Shown: in pieces, positions 1 through 16,100 of the stretch
Layout of the letters: every line of letters begins with the position of its first letter
Numbering within the stretch: position 1 is the stretch's first letter
Assembly: GCA_023053685.1 (NCBI GenBank)
Contig: JALIGW010000001.1
Span: forward strand, 54,929,359 to 54,993,358
Direction: 5' to 3'
DNA from: Diadophis punctatus similis
Taxonomy: Eukaryota > Chordata > Lepidosauria > Squamata > Dipsadidae
Length of the DNA stretch: 64,000 nucleotides
Made by a program: the position numbers and the translations under genes
Notes under the pieces: model-generated
Told to the model about the DNA's origin: nothing
The model's database searches: none
The model's input: the letters and a program-made list of their open reading frames with translations, nothing else

Positions 1-154
1 CCCTCCGCAGCCAAAGCGGTGCGTTGAGGGCAGAAGGCGGGAACGGGAGCGAGGCGCTTCTCCCCCCCACCCTCCTGTTGGAATAACGGTCTCTCTCGCC
101 CGCGGCGGCGGCGGCAGCGAAACAGGTGGGACTGACAGTCTGGCAGAGGACACG
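1..154 (+). promoter_or_regulatory. GC-rich promoter / non-coding first exon candidate
   Basis: The first 160 bases are rich in G+C and CpG, including a run of CGG triplets near 103-117, in sharp contrast to the AT-rich sequence that follows. Two splice-donor-like sites end this block: AACAG|GTGGGA (exon end 125) and CACG|GTGAGC (exon end 154, the better match). I infer a CpG-type promoter with a non-coding first exon spliced to the coding exon at 3943. It could instead belong to a neighbouring gene whose body is left of the window. No convincing RFX X-box was found by eye. Confidence 0.4.
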
Positions 155-749
155 GTGAGCCTTTTCCATCTTTGAGTGGGATACTGCCTGGGGAAAAGCA
201 GCGCGGTTTCATAGACGGGGATTGCGAAGAAACGAAGACGAGAGGAGGCGGAGGTGGAGTGAGATAGTTGCTCAGGTCGTGCGTTTGGCATGCGGAGTAA
301 GAAATGGGAGCTTTGTGCAGAATTACCACCTGTTGAACTCTTTGTTATTTTACAGTTGTTTGAAAACCGAGGAAATGAAATAAAGGAAAACGAAAGCGGC
401 GAGGGGGGGGAAGCAAAACTGCTAATTTTAATATGACTTGAAGAGAGAGCTAGATTTTAATGTGACTTTAAAAGTATATGTGTTATAAAATACATGTATG
501 GACATATATGGACAAATTCATGGGTTCAGTACACTTCCACCCCTCCAGATTAGTATTTTTCTGCTGTACTGGTTAAAAAAAGTCCAACAAAATGATGAAA
601 TGGTGTTGAAAAAGATTTTATTTGGAACTTTTAGCTCAGGATAAAGGGAATATAGATAAAATTGGCTCCTTTTATTCAAACATAGTTCCTCTAAATTTCA
701 TGTGACCCTTTATGTAAGAAGTACATGAGCCCATCATTACATGTTACTA
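155..749. other. Intron 1 start, no feature recognised
   Basis: Unique-looking AT-rich sequence following the GC-rich block. No gene, RNA or clear transposon recognised. Confidence 0.5.
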
Positions 750-912
<163 letters not shown>

Positions 913-939
913 ATCTTCTATTTCAATTTTACCCTGTCT

Positions 940-1120
940 TTATTGCAACACAGATATTCCTTCCTCCTCCCATTTCCCCCACAACAACCCTGTGAGGTAG
1001 GTTGGGCTGAAAAAGAGTGACTGGCCAAAAGTCACCCATTTGGCTATCATGTCTAAAGTGGTACTAGAATTCAGTCTCCTGATTTCTAGGCCAGCACTTT
1101 ACCATGAAACTAGCTTTTGG
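940..1120 (-). repeat. MIR-like tRNA-derived SINE fragment
   Basis: The stretch containing CCCTGTGAGGTAGGTTGGG, a TGACTGGCC...GTCACCCA core, and CAGTCTCCTGATTTCTAG resembles the CORE/MIR-like SINE common in squamates. Related fragments lie at 16430-16600 and, in opposite orientation, near 52990-53110. Confidence 0.5.
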
Positions 1121-1393
1121 AGCTAGGATTTTTTATTTGATGGATTCATTTAATTTTATGGAACTAACCAAATCAGGCTTCACCATGATACAAAACTGTG
1201 GACATTGTATCCACATTTTTTTTTCCTTTTTATGACCCGGTAATCCCTTGCTTTGGGTTAGGGTCTAAGCAACTGAATGGAGCTGGATATTGTATCCATA
1301 TGAAGCTGACAAATCACATATTCAAATCTGTCTGCATACCCTGAGTCACCACAGTCACAGATTTAGCAGTTTAGATATGTTTAGACTCTAGAA

Positions 1394-2925
<1,532 letters not shown>

Positions 2926-2933
2926 CTCTAGAA

Positions 2934-3942
2934 CGTTGTTTCTGAACCTGGACAATTTTGAGATGAACTTCAACCTACAGAATTCTCATACAGCATGGAC
3001 ATTGGTAAGACTTCTAAGGATTGAAATCCAGTATCTAAAAATGACCAGGTTGGGAAACACTTCTCTAGAGAATGTCTAAGCATTTTTAAAGGGACATTAT
3101 TGAATTGTCATGCAATTCCTATCTCACTATGTGTAAGAGAGATGGAAGATAGAACATGTATGCTTTCAAGTGACACTGATTACAATTAATTTTGGCAATT
3201 TCTGTGAATTGTCTTCAGAATTGTAGACTATTTGATTGATTGATGGATTCAGTTGACATTCTATAACTTTTTAATACTAGAACACATAATGGAACCAAAG
3301 TCTGAGAGATTAAGCATCCAGGATAATTAATAAAATTAGGAAGAATAATGGTATTATTGGGAATTAATCATGTTGGTCCAATACTAGAGACAGAATAAGA
3401 CAACACTAAATTTCTAGCCTGTTTCTGGGCTTATAAAAATCGGGATGCTTGCTTTGTGAATAGAATGCAGGTCTGTATAGGTCTTTATTTTATCTGCACA
3501 ATTTATATTCTTGAGTTTTATCTATTGCTGAGATTATTTCTGTACTGTACTGTCTCTTTTCAGCAACTAGAATGGGTAGACATCAGTTATTGGATAAGTC
3601 ACTTTCATATATTTTTAACATTGTTACTATAATTCCAAAACAGCCCTAGAAGTTGAACATGGAGTAAATAGAGGTTAAAAAAGCTTGTTAAAATACAAAA
3701 TATGTTTTCCTCTTCTTTATTTTCTTATTTCAATAAAGTAAGGGAAGTAGAATTTTGTTGATTCTACTATGCAGGAAATTCAGTATCAGAAGAAAAGAAG
3801 AAAAAATATCTGATTTCACAATATAAATAGAAATCTTTTTTTAAAAGTCTTATTAAAAAAAACTATCTGATGTCTGTTTTTAATAGAAAATTATGAGAAG
3901 TTAAAGCCCTTCTTTAATTTTTGTTAATTCTCTCAACATTAG
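2934..3942. other. Intron sequence before coding exon 1
   Basis: AT-rich, no transposon or gene signature recognised beyond short homopolymers. Confidence 0.5.
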
Positions 3943-4110
3943 AATAAAACTTACCAGCCCATGATGGATAAGAAAAAAAGACTTCAACAAAAACCTCTGA
4001 TTTCCCGTCTTGAACATGGACCAAAAGACACCAAAATACCACATATGGAGAAAGGAAAATTTGTCAAGCCTGAACAAACTTCTAGTTCTGAAGAAAATGA
4101 GAAGCTACTA
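3943..4110 (+). CDS. DNAH14: Coding exon 1 of the dynein gene, with probable start codon
   Basis: Acceptor CAACATTAG precedes 3943 and donor CTACTA|GTGAGA follows 4110. The exon is 168 bases, phase 0 to 0. Two consecutive ATGs at 3961 and 3964 open a lysine/proline-rich, low-complexity peptide ending in an acidic E-E-N-E-K-L-L. The 18 bases before the ATG are also open, so an upstream start cannot be excluded. Joins in frame to the exon at 5450. Confidence 0.6.
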
Positions 4111-7100
4111 GTGAGAACTTTAAAATTTGAGAATTTATACTGAGCAGCTTGTTTTTAAACTTTATTACTAATTAATGGTCTTATTGAAAGCTACATAACT
4201 TTGATAAATATAATATGTTCTGCTAGTAAGTATATATAAGATGGCATTAGGAGTAGTGAGATACTAGTGTCATAGTAGTCAATGAATTTTAATTGCTTTG
4301 TAAATTTCATCCTAATGTCTTACTATAGTTTTCTTTTATCTTAAATTAATTTTATTACTAATCTTTGTAGAGAAAATGGATTTGGTTTCAGTTATTAGAT
4401 TGTACAATACATAATGTACTGGATATAATGTGGTTTCTAAAAGTAATCTGAAAAATCTGTTTGGCTCCAAATGCAGACTTTTGTTTCAGTTAGGCATGTT
4501 GAGGAAAAAATGATCTTGATTTAAAGATTTCTGGTTTATAGAAAAAACAAAATGTTCCATAATTGCTTAATAGAACATAAAGACTACAATATACTGAGAA
4601 TCACTATTGGATTTTTAAAAATAAATATTTGGTGTTTGCTGTTACAAAATATTTTAAATTGTAATAATTAAATATTTTCTGATGCTTCTTATTTTTAAAA
4701 AATTTGCTTGAGCATACTTGCTCAAAATCTGGGCATAGGAATCTGCAGCTTGTGCTCCATATATATGCCTTCAGCACCCTAAAATTGTGCTGCAAAATTT
4801 AATAATAAAATGGCTGATTTCAGTGGCACAGTTTTTTTATCATAATAATATTTCAGTCTAATACACCATTGAGGGGAGAAAGTATGCATTAAATTTAGAA
4901 TTAGTCATTTGTGCAAATGTATTATCTGTGTAACCACATAATTGACATTTTATGCATTTGCATTAATTTTACCTCATTAATGATGCAAAATTGATGCAAA
5001 TAGTACTGATTGATTGTGTACCATCAAAGTCTGCCCAGACTGCTTCGAAGACAAGCAGTTTGGATTGCTGTTGTTTGTGACATGTGAAGTATTTTTTTTC
5101 TATTGTATTTGAAGTCTGTTGAATGGAGGACTGAAGAATTAAGATTTTACTCCCTGATTTTGGAGGTTGGTTGTAAGGGGAATGAAAGCAATTTGCTTCC
5201 AAGGGAATTGTTCTTTTTCCATTTGTATACTTAGTACAGCTCCTCTAAATGCACTGAAAATCAGTACAGCCGCTTGTGATTTGAAGAAGGCTGGGAGGCA
5301 CAACTGCAGCCTCCAGACCTCAAATGTTGCCTATCACTGCTATAATCTAATATGGATGCAAGTCAGCCAAACATACTGGAACTGACCTAATCACTTCCAA
5401 AGTATTCCAGTTCTAACATAATAAATTCTTACTTGGTTTTCTGTTCCAGGAATTCCCTGGTAACTTTGCTTCTGATCTTCGCACAGCTGTTTACAGGAGG
5501 ACAGACACTACAAGAAAGCACAAAATAAAAACAGAAGAAAAAATGGGTTTTGAATATATGTAAGTGAATTTTATATTATGTCTATATTTAGTAAAGGATA
5601 AATGCATAGGCTGAAATCCAGTGTTTTCTACTGATGCCTCTAGGATGGAATAACAAAGACTGGATACTTTCTTTCTCTCTCGTTTACTATATACATTTTG
5701 GATTTTAGGGGACAAGATGATTTGAGAAGTTGATGGCTTCAAAAATCTTATCGGCTGAGTAAAAGTCAAATGATACAAGATTTTTATCCATGGCATTAGA
5801 TATCACTTTAAATATATGAATATAACTAATGCATGTCTGGTTTGGTGTCCCTCAGTTAGGGTGAATAGATTCCAATAAACATGCTCAGGATGGCCATTGT
5901 GGGAATTGGTTTAACACATTTGACACTGGATTGGGAAAAACTGCTTCAGTATGTTGAATTCTTTCATGTAAATGACAGACTATAGGAATCTGGGTTACCT
6001 ACATAGAAATATTGTTAAATTTCAGCATACTATCAGTTCCCACAATTGTATGATTTCCAATGCTGCTCAGCCTCAGGAGGGAAGTTTTCTGATTATCTGA
6101 ATCACTTGAAAAGGCAGCTAGGAGCAACATCCATAGCAGATGTGTGAGTCTTAAAAAGGCATTGCTGATTTAGCAATTTAAAAGAGGTGCTTTGAATGAG
6201 CTTTAAAAAAAAACCTCTTTTGAAAGAGTTACATAGTTCTACTGCTGGGCTCTTTGCAAATAGCATGGCAGGAAGCAGGCAGTCTGGGAGTGAGATGTTA
6301 AACTATGAACAAATTGGTTATAAGGCATTTTTAGTTAAGAAAGCTTTGTCTGGAATTTAGTCTCTTGTTTTTTCTTCTATGTAATTCTTGTCTGACATGT
6401 TTTCACTTCCTCCTTCCCTCCCTATCTCTCTAGCCATTTTCTTTTTCTGGCTTTAGCAGGAGGATGATTAAACAGGATGAGCCTAAATAGTGAATTGTTC
6501 ATTTATCATACTCCAGTAACTACCGTACTTCTAGGTTTAGTTTATATTTCTATTGCATTAATTATTTTTATAGCTGACATTCTCAAGTTAGATATACTCT
6601 GTTTAAAAATTACTTTAAATAGATTCACTTATACTATGCATAAGGGAAAATACTGCTTAAGAGAAATACATGCATTTATCTCAGTCAGAAATTGGCAACA
6701 TTGTAGTAGTCAAGGCAAGGGATAGAACAGTTAGAAGTCTGCAACATGAGTAAGGTCACATTGTACATGTGGACCAGAGTGAGTTTTTGGTGGATTTTCT
6801 TTTTTCATTTTACTGTGTTCCTTTTTTCAAGCCTACATTCTATTTTTTTATCTATATCCAACCACAGAATGGCAGAAAACTATGCAGTTGTGACCAGGAA
6901 CATTTCTGAGAGACAGAAAGAGGACTCAAGGGGTATAGGTTGCCCTGTTCCCAATTTTAGTAATATTTGCATAAAATTCAAAGCTGGCTCAGAAAATTAC
7001 TGAGCCAAGTCAAATATTTACTTATCAATCTAACATGAATGTAGAGAGGAAGATTCAATTTCAGCATGAAATTATAAGCAGCAATGATATCCATAGCAAA

Positions 7101-10100
7101 CTACAAAGAGACCAAAATTATGATCTGTCTAATGATATAATTATTATGTACTTTTCACAGGCTGTGGAATACAAATGCATAAGTCAATTTAATGGTGAGA
7201 TAGTCGGTGTATAAATGTAATAAATAAAATAAATAAAAAATTGCAGCATTTTTGTGATTATATCATCATGCACATGTTATTTCACCTACCATGTATACAG
7301 TACCCATAAGAGGAAATCTGCTAATTCTTATTCTTGTTGATCATTCTTTCTTGCAAGCAGCACTGTTTACAAGGAAGAGAGGATAAAAAAATGAAGATTG
7401 CAGGCATGACCATGTGATTAAAGTCCACCCCTTCTATATTTGTATCAGTTTTGAATCACTTGAATCAGAGTGTAAATGGATGTGGAACCTTCTTGGGACT
7501 GATGAAAGGTCTGCATTGCAAACAAGAGATAGTTGGTGTCACATCCCTCCCCCTCTGTTGAGGGAGGGATGTTCAGTTTTAACATAACTCTTTGACTCTT
7601 CTTTCTAATTAGTGGACTTCTCTGTCCAGAATGTGAACTTTTCTGTCTTCAAAAGAGTGACCCTGAATCCTGCCCTGATGTGTTTGTTCTCCTGTGTTGT
7701 GCCATGCATTTGTGAAGTGGTTGTTTTGTTTGTCCTGTTTGACTGTTCTAATGCAGTTCTTTCAACAGTCCCAAGAAACTTCCATACCCATTTACACTCT
7801 GAGGTGACTTGGAGGATACAGATAAAACCTCAAATGGCCTCAACAACTCTCAGAGAACTAACAACCAGATTATTGCAAAGAATATAAATATTTGTGGTAG
7901 TGGTGAATATCTGTAACTCGGGTGTAGGATGAGGGTGGAGGTTTGTTCTCCAAGCTTGTGGGTTGGTTTCTGAATGTTTTGTTACCAGGCTAGGTAATAT
8001 CTTTGGTGGAATTTAGGGAATGTCAGTGTCAGTGTTCTTTTGCTTATAAGGGCTTCATGTTGTCAGTAGGTCTTGTGATGGGTCAGGTGTGGGTCATGTC
8101 AGGTAAAGGTCTTGCAATGGGTCTTGAGATGAGGTCATGTCAGGTGAGGGTCATTGGGCAGTGCTGGTTGGGGGGGTTGAGGATTGGTGCTGTCACTGGT
8201 TGGTTATATGGTTAATTTGAATTCTTGGGTTCATAGCTGATTGTAGGTCGATGTGTTTGTTGATGGAATTGCTTGTGGAATGCCAGGCTTTGATAAACTC
8301 GCATGCGTGGTGGGTAGTGGCGTGGTCAATGATTCTTGTATTGCTCCAGTCGAATTGGTGCTGTTCGGTGTCAATGTGGGTAGAGACTAGGGATTTGGGA
8401 TTGTGGTGATTGACTGCCAGCTGATGTTCATGGATTCTGGTTTTCAATTGACGTGATGTTTGTCCCATGTAGACTTGGTTGCAATTACAGTTACAGTTGA
8501 TTTTGTAAATTACATTGTTTCTTTCATCCTTCTGTATCTTGTCTTTGGTTCTGGATAATTCATGATGGGATGACCAATTCCATCAATGGACACATCGACC
8601 TACAAGCAGCTTATGAACTCCTGATAATTCAAAAGAACTGTACAACCAACCAATGACAGCACCGACCCTCAACTAATCCACGCAACCCTCCCAACCAGCA
8701 CTTCAATTCCCAGTGACCCTCATCTGCCATAGCCTAACCATTATAAGACCACACCTGACCCATCACAAGACCCAACACAAGATCCCTCACAAGACCCTCA
8801 CCTGATGTGATCTATCCCTCACAAGACCCTCACCTGACATGACCCACATCTGACCAATCACAAGACCTTCACCTGATGTGACCATCCCATCACAAGATCT
8901 ACTGACCACATGAAGCCCTTATAAACAGAAGAACACTGACATTGACATTCTCTAAATTCCGTTGAAGATGTTCCCTTGCCTGGTAACGAAACGTTTGGAA
9001 ACCAACCCACAAGCTCAGAGAATGAATCTCCGTCCTCAATATAAATATTTCCATTCCCACTAGTCAATTAGAACTGAAGAAGTTTCTTTGATGAGAAGAA
9101 AAACATTTTCAAACAAAAGACATTCCAGTTGCTTTTTTGAAAAAAAACACCTTTGGTGTTCATCCATGGCCTGGATGATTAAGACTTTCTATAGACTTTT
9201 ATCTTCCCCTCCAATATTCCTGCACTCCTTGCCTGGCCTCTGCCTCTTCCCACTTTATGGCCCACATGGTCCTGGGGTTACATTGGCAACCAGGATGCTG
9301 GGACATCATGCTTTACAATAACATTCAACCTGGTTCCAAATGCCATCATAACCCAAGGACTATCTGTATTTTTGTTCTGAATCTAGTTTACTCACAAAAA
9401 ATGATGTTGGATAGGTAAGGGAGGATAGAGAAGGGTTTCTCCCACCAATTTGCATTATAAGAATTATAAACATGTTCATGCATTATAAACATGTTCAAAA
9501 TCACATGTTACATTATTGATAAAAATATAATCTAAATGTTTTGTTTCTTTTCGTTTTTAGTTTCTCAAGAATACATAAGGACAGAGCAAAATTAATTGTT
9601 GATCAACATGCTGAAATGATACAATGGCCTCAGAGCAGGAGTTTGGAAGATTTTAATTTGGAAAAAATGGGCACAGAAAAACTTCCTATAATTTCTTCTC
9701 ATGAAAAATCTGATTATATTATTAGTGATATTTCTGTTGAAAATGAAGGAAAGTATAACAGATTATTTAGTCTGAGTGGCATAGCAAACCATTCTTAAAT
9801 AACTAACTTAAAGAGGCTTATGGCCTCTTAAGAACTAAGAAAATTACGATGGCATAAACCTACTGTACATGGAGTACAATCTATATCCTTAGATACATTA
9901 ATTATACTCTTTAAATTTCAATTATATAAACACCTATGATGTTAGAAATAAGGAATTGTAAGGAAAAATGACTCGGTCTCTTTATAAAGGTATTTATTCT
10001 TGACCAAAAATATTATTTGAATATAATTCCATTTTTGTAGACTGTCCATACCATACCAATGCAATATGGAAATAATGTAGATATTATATTATATTGCATT

Positions 10101-13100
10101 GTATAATAATATGTTACTTCTCACTGTCAAGAATAATAGCAATTTTCTGTTATAATCCACACTTTCAGTTCTGCCAAATTTTAAAATGAGTGTGTAAGAG
10201 CATAAATTATAGGAGTACCAGGTATGGGCTGCAAAACTCAAGGTAATCAGTAAAAAACAGCAAAGATGTCCTGCCATCTTATTGCCTTTATAATTATAAC
10301 TAATAATAATCATATTAAATCAGAATTCTCTATCCCCGAGATTGGCAATTAACCAAAAATACTTATTCCATTGAGTACAGTATTCTAAACAAAATTAATA
10401 ATTTTCCATAGTGTAGGCTTTTGTTTTAATCCAAATAAAAAGGCTAAAGTGAAGTACCTCCTTCATGCCATTTAATTAATTTATTTATTTATTTATTCAT
10501 TCATTCATTCATTCATTCATTCATTCATTCATTCATTCTGAAAAAATCTAGCTTTCCACTAGATGGCAGTGAAATGATATAGAAAACTCAAACATGCAAT
10601 TAGTAGTATAAAGTTGAGCAATAGATTTGATTGCTGTACCAGTTATTTTGCTGCCGTTCCAGCATCTGGAAAGATGAGGTTTTTAAAGATAAGCATAGTC
10701 CCACTCCTGCCTCATTAGTGGACAAATCTAATTATCTTTATGCAGGACACAAGTTATTTATGAGAAATGACTTTTCCACAAGTACATCCTTATTCCACTT
10801 CTTGTTTTTTAAAAAAGTCTGGTATTCTACTTTTTCTTTATTCTTTGTCTAACAACCTGTTACTTGTTACTTATTTATTTATTTCAAAGTATATGGCCAC
10901 CCATCTCAACCTTATTATAAAGAATAAATTAACATAAATTCATTAACTGCCAAAATAAAGGTAAATGTGTAACAACTATTAAAAATACAATATCACAAAA
11001 TAAAATGCAAATTTGCAGCTGAGATAAAAACCACCACCACTGTCAACCATTCCATGGACTTCCGCCATGCATGCTGACCCCAATGCCTGATGACAGAATC
11101 AAGTCTTAAAGGCCTAGAGCAGAGGTGTCAAACTTGATTTCATTGAGGGCTGTATCAGGGTTGTATTTGACCTTGGGGGGGCTGGGGGGGGCATGGCCAG
11201 CTCGATGTCACTCGTGTTAGGGGCGCCTGTGGTGGCCTGAGTGCTCTGCCAGTGAAAACGGGCTCCCAAGCTCTGTTTTAGCTGCAACAGCCCCCTGCAA
11301 CCCTCTACCAGTGAAAACAGAGCTCGGCTCTCCCAAGCTCCATTTTCACTGGCAGAGGCACTCTGTGCCGGTCCTTCACTGTTTCCAGAGCGGCCCCGCG
11401 GGCCAGATCTAAGCACCCTACAGGCCGGATCCAGCCCCCGGGCCTTGAGTTTGACACCCCTGGCCTAGAGGGTTGAGGACACTTTGTTAGTGATGTTTCC
11501 CAGGTCAGGTACGGGGACAGAAAAAGTTTTTGGGATCCTGGTTAGGCGGCCCCTTTTTAATAGGGAAGACTTGAAACATGCCTCTTCTGCCAGTTACGAT
11601 GGAGTGGGTAGACATACGCAGAGACAGACAATTTACCAAGCTCCATGAATGGTTTTTGAACCATTGGTTCAAAATGGTTCTTGAATTTAGGCCAGAAGCA
11701 CTAGCAACCAATACAGCTCATGTAGCAGTGGTGTAATATATGCTGATTGAGGAGCATGTATAACTGCCCCTTCAGCTTCATTTTGAGCCAGTTGAAGCTT
11801 TCAGATGCTCTTCAAGGGCAGCCCATATACTGCATGTCAAAAATTGGACAATTTTGTCCAGGACTACAGAATCAGAGGTGTTTGGAGTTATTCTGTCACA
11901 AATTCTGTTCTGGATTTGGATCTCAGATGAGGAAGAAGGTAAAACAAAAGAGAAGCAGATAACATAAAATTAGAAAACAGGACGAAGAGGATAAAATATT
12001 AAAATTGGTGCAAGGAACACTTGGGTTCTAATGAATTGTGCAAAAGCTTCTGAAACCACTGCTATAGCTATCTGGGAAACTTTATGAAATGACTTGCTGC
12101 TCACTAGATATAACAACTGTCAAATTGTTTATGCATAAGCCACACCTGTTTCTATAAAGGTGGTGGTTTTATGCTAAAAGATAATATTAGATTCTACCCC
12201 ACATAACAAAGAGATTAAATGCAAGAGTGATAATGATTTTAGATAACAAGTATCTTCTAGTCTTTGGCTTAGCACAATGATTATGAAATTATATTGGCTA
12301 TCTGTTACAGATGATAATAAAAAGACAGACAGTCAAGCTGTTTCAGCACAGCTAAGTTGCCATACAAGGACTTGCATGAAATTTCAGTTTGGTGGTGAAC
12401 ACAAACCTTTCAGGGTGAGAAAATCTCCTTCATATGATAAAACTGGTACGTACATCAAAAGCAAAATATGCTTAATGTTATTGAAGCCAGCAATATTAAA
12501 AATATCACCTATTCTAGTTTTTATCATTTGTTATTCAGTTATAAATGTGTGATCACAAGGAATTTATAGCATATAATCAATTAAAAATGTTATTGTGGTT
12601 TGTTGCACAGTCAGCCCCCTATCAAAACCTTCCCAAGGACCTGGGATGAGCAGACGTTGATGTTTGATTATGTTAAAGGTATCACAGGATATAAACTGTT
12701 CCAAGTAAAGTTGCCTTTTGCAATTGATTGATGGTGATTTTGTCAAGGCTGATGATGTTCAAGTGGTGCTCCAGTAATCTTGGGATTGCACCCAAGGCAT
12801 CTCTTACTATTGATAATACCTTTGCTTTCTTTTGATACAGTTGTTCTATTTCTATTTGCAGGTCTTTGTATTTTGTTATCTTTTTCAGTTCTTTCTCTTC
12901 TCTTCTGTTATCTGCAGGCACTGCCAATTTCACTATCCAGATGTTTCTTTCTTATTGTCAATTGTCAGCCAGAATTAGCCTCAATGTCTCTTTCTTCAAC
13001 TTTCCTGATCTTAGCCATTACCAGCTCGTTATTAACTGCTTGCTATTTTTTATGTACAGACCATGTAATACTTTACCTTGCTGCTTTTCTATGCTTCATT

Positions 13101-16100
13101 TTGTTTTTCTTGTAGGCCAGTCTGATCTCTCCAATACTCAGTAAACCTTCCTGGTATCTTACTTTCCGTGCACTGGTTAATTGTTTTCACTGTTAGGAAG
13201 TTTCTCCTTAATTCCAGGTTGTTTCTCTCCTTGATTAGTTTCCATGCATTGCTTCTTGTCTTGCCCTCTGATGCTTTGGAAAATAAGGTGACCCCCTGTT
13301 CTTTGTGACAGCCCCTCAAATACTGGAATATTGCTATCATGACACGCCTAGTCCTTCTTTTCTCTAGACTAGCCAAGCCCAATTTCTGCAAACGTTCTTC
13401 ATATGTTTTGTCTTCAGGCCTTTAATCATCTTAGTTGCTCTTCTTTGCACTTTTTCCAAAGTCTCAACATATTTTTTTGTAATGTGGTGACCAAAACTGA
13501 ATGCAGTATTCCAGGTCTGATCTTACTAAGGATTTATAAAGTGGTACTAATATTCCATGTGATTTTGATTCTATGCCTCTGCTTATACAACCAAGGTTTG
13601 TATTAGCTTTTTGGGCTGCTGCCGCACACTGCTGGCTCATGTTTAAGTGATTGTCCACTGGGATTCCAAGGTCTCTCTCACAGTTACTGTTTTTGCCTAA
13701 TCTGTACTTGTATCTGTGGTTTTTCCTGCTTAGGTGTAAAACCTTGCTTTTCTCCACATTAAATTTCATGTTGTTGGATAGGGCCCATTGTTCAAGTCTG
13801 TTAAGATCTTTTTCTATCCTGAACTTGTTTTCTGAGGTGTTGGCTATTCTTGTCAGTTTAGTGTCATCTGCAGATTTGATGAATTCCCCTTCTATTCCCT
13901 CATCCAAGCCATTTATGAAGCTATTGAAGACTACTGGGCCTAAGACAGAACCTTGTGGTACCCCACTGCCTACTTCCCTCCATGTAAATCTGTACTACTA
14001 CAGGACTACTTGTTGAGTATGGTTTGTCAGTCAATTATAAATCCACCTGGTGTTGATGCTGTTTAGCCCACATTTTTCTAGCTTATCAAGAAGTAGGTTG
14101 AAGTCTACTTTGTCAAATGCCTTGCTGAAGGCTAAGTATACTATGTCCACAGCATTTCACTGGTCTATGAATTTTAGTCACTTTGTCAAAGAATAATATA
14201 AGGTTGGTTTGGCATGATCTGTTTTTAACAAATCCATGCTGGCTTCTAGTTATAACTTGATTTGTTTCTAGAAGCTTGTTTTCAACTAGATGCTGTTGAA
14301 CTCAGCTAGCATAGCAGTTAGTAATTTGAAAGTTGTTGGTAAGAAGTTAGTTGGTCTGTAGTTGCCTGGTGCTGCCCCTTTGGCTAAATCTTTCATTATC
14401 AAATACATTTTCTCAGATGTTAGACGCTCTTCAATTTCATCTCCTTGCAGTTAAATTGCTTGGCAACCAGTGGGTGTAGACCAGTTAAATGTTTCAACCA
14501 AAAACCATGCAGTTCATCCTCACTTAGTGCTGACTCATTCTCCATCTTCCTTGCTCTTTTTTCCACCATTTCTGCTGTTACCATAAGAACTTTCATATCA
14601 GCGTCTTTATTATTCTTAACCACCTCCTTTAACCAAGCTGAATTCTTGCTATATTTCTTTGGGTTATCCCATATCTGCACCTAGAACTGCACTTTTTCTT
14701 CTTGCCAGGTGTTCACTTCACTGCATTCTCTCTGTTGATGGATTGGTAGACATGTTTCTGATTGGATGAAATTGGAAATTCTGCCTATAATTTGCAAATT
14801 GAGCTTCATATCTGCTGATGTTTTTGACTGTTATTTGCTGCTTTATTATTTCCAGTTCTTCCTCAAACTTCCTTGTTTCTAGGTGATATTTCTTGATTAG
14901 GTGTTGTGGCCTGCCAGCAGAGCTGGCGGCAGACTTGGAAAGTGGGGAGAAACATGGGCCAGTCCTGGTGTCAAGCCTGAATTTGATTTGGATGTGGGAT
15001 TGTTTGTATCTTTGGGTATTCTAATATGAATTCAGTTTGACACAGTTTGGAGCTGAAGGAGGATAGAGCCTTCAGTCATAACATAGCTAGCCAATGAGTC
15101 AAGCACATTCCAACAGCTGGGTGACCGGAGGAGGAGGAGAGAAGTCGCCAAGCAACCGGCTCCCATCTTGGTTGGACAATGTGACAGTTTGTTTTGGAAA
15201 CTTGAGAATCTGAAACTTATATTGGGGTGAAAAGCCCGGAAACTTCAGTACTGGCTTTTCACCAGTTACTGCCAATATGGTGTATCTAAATAAATTTGTA
15301 TTTTGAGAAAACGGAATGCCTCGGAGTTCAATTTGTGATGGATGCATTACTTGGAACCTGACACCTGGAGTCTGGGGAAGGCTCTGATGAGTGTGCTGCG
15401 TCAGAGGTAGAGATGGTCACTGTAAGCCACTCAGAGTCCTTCGGAAGTTGGGCGGCATAGAAGTATGAACAATAAATAAATAAATAAATGGGGCCAGGGC
15501 CGTCCGACAGTTATCAACTACCTTCGGAGTCAGAGATAAGTGGGGCAGAAGAACACCTGGAGCCTGTTCCCGATGTGTGCAGGTGCAGAGCTGTCAGGAG
15601 AAGGGAACAATTAAGGAACAGAGGTCGACTCGGGAGTAAAGGCACAAGGGGATGCTGAATGGTCCCTTCCATAGGGAATAAATAGGAGCAAAAGGGGAGT
15701 GGTGTTTCCAGGAGACAATTAATTGGTTTATTAGTGTGAAGATTTGCTTATCTGAGTTGTGCCTCACAGAGACTCCTTGCCAAGTATTTCCTTGTACAGC
15801 ATTATAAGGTCTGTGGTTGCAATTCACCCTTGAAAGACTGTTTGCTGGGACTTTGCTGACTGTGAATGCTAGGAATTCACATTAGCCAAATAAGGGATTT
15901 GGTCGGGACAAGAAGCCTGTTTTGTGATTTTGTGACGCCTAGGTCAGAACATTAAGTATTCTTTGACTGAGCTATTATAGGTTTCTATAAATTATGTCTC
16001 ATCATATTTTTATGGGAGAGACACTCTTCATCTGGATCCTCTGGTGAGAACTTTCCATATGGTTGAACTTTTGGTGTAGATCTCATCTTCCTCAGAGCAC

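Noticed and set aside
9561..9798. Reading exon 3 on to the stop at 9798
   Set aside because: The donor at 9753 and the phase match with exon 4 are better support than the extra 15 codons.
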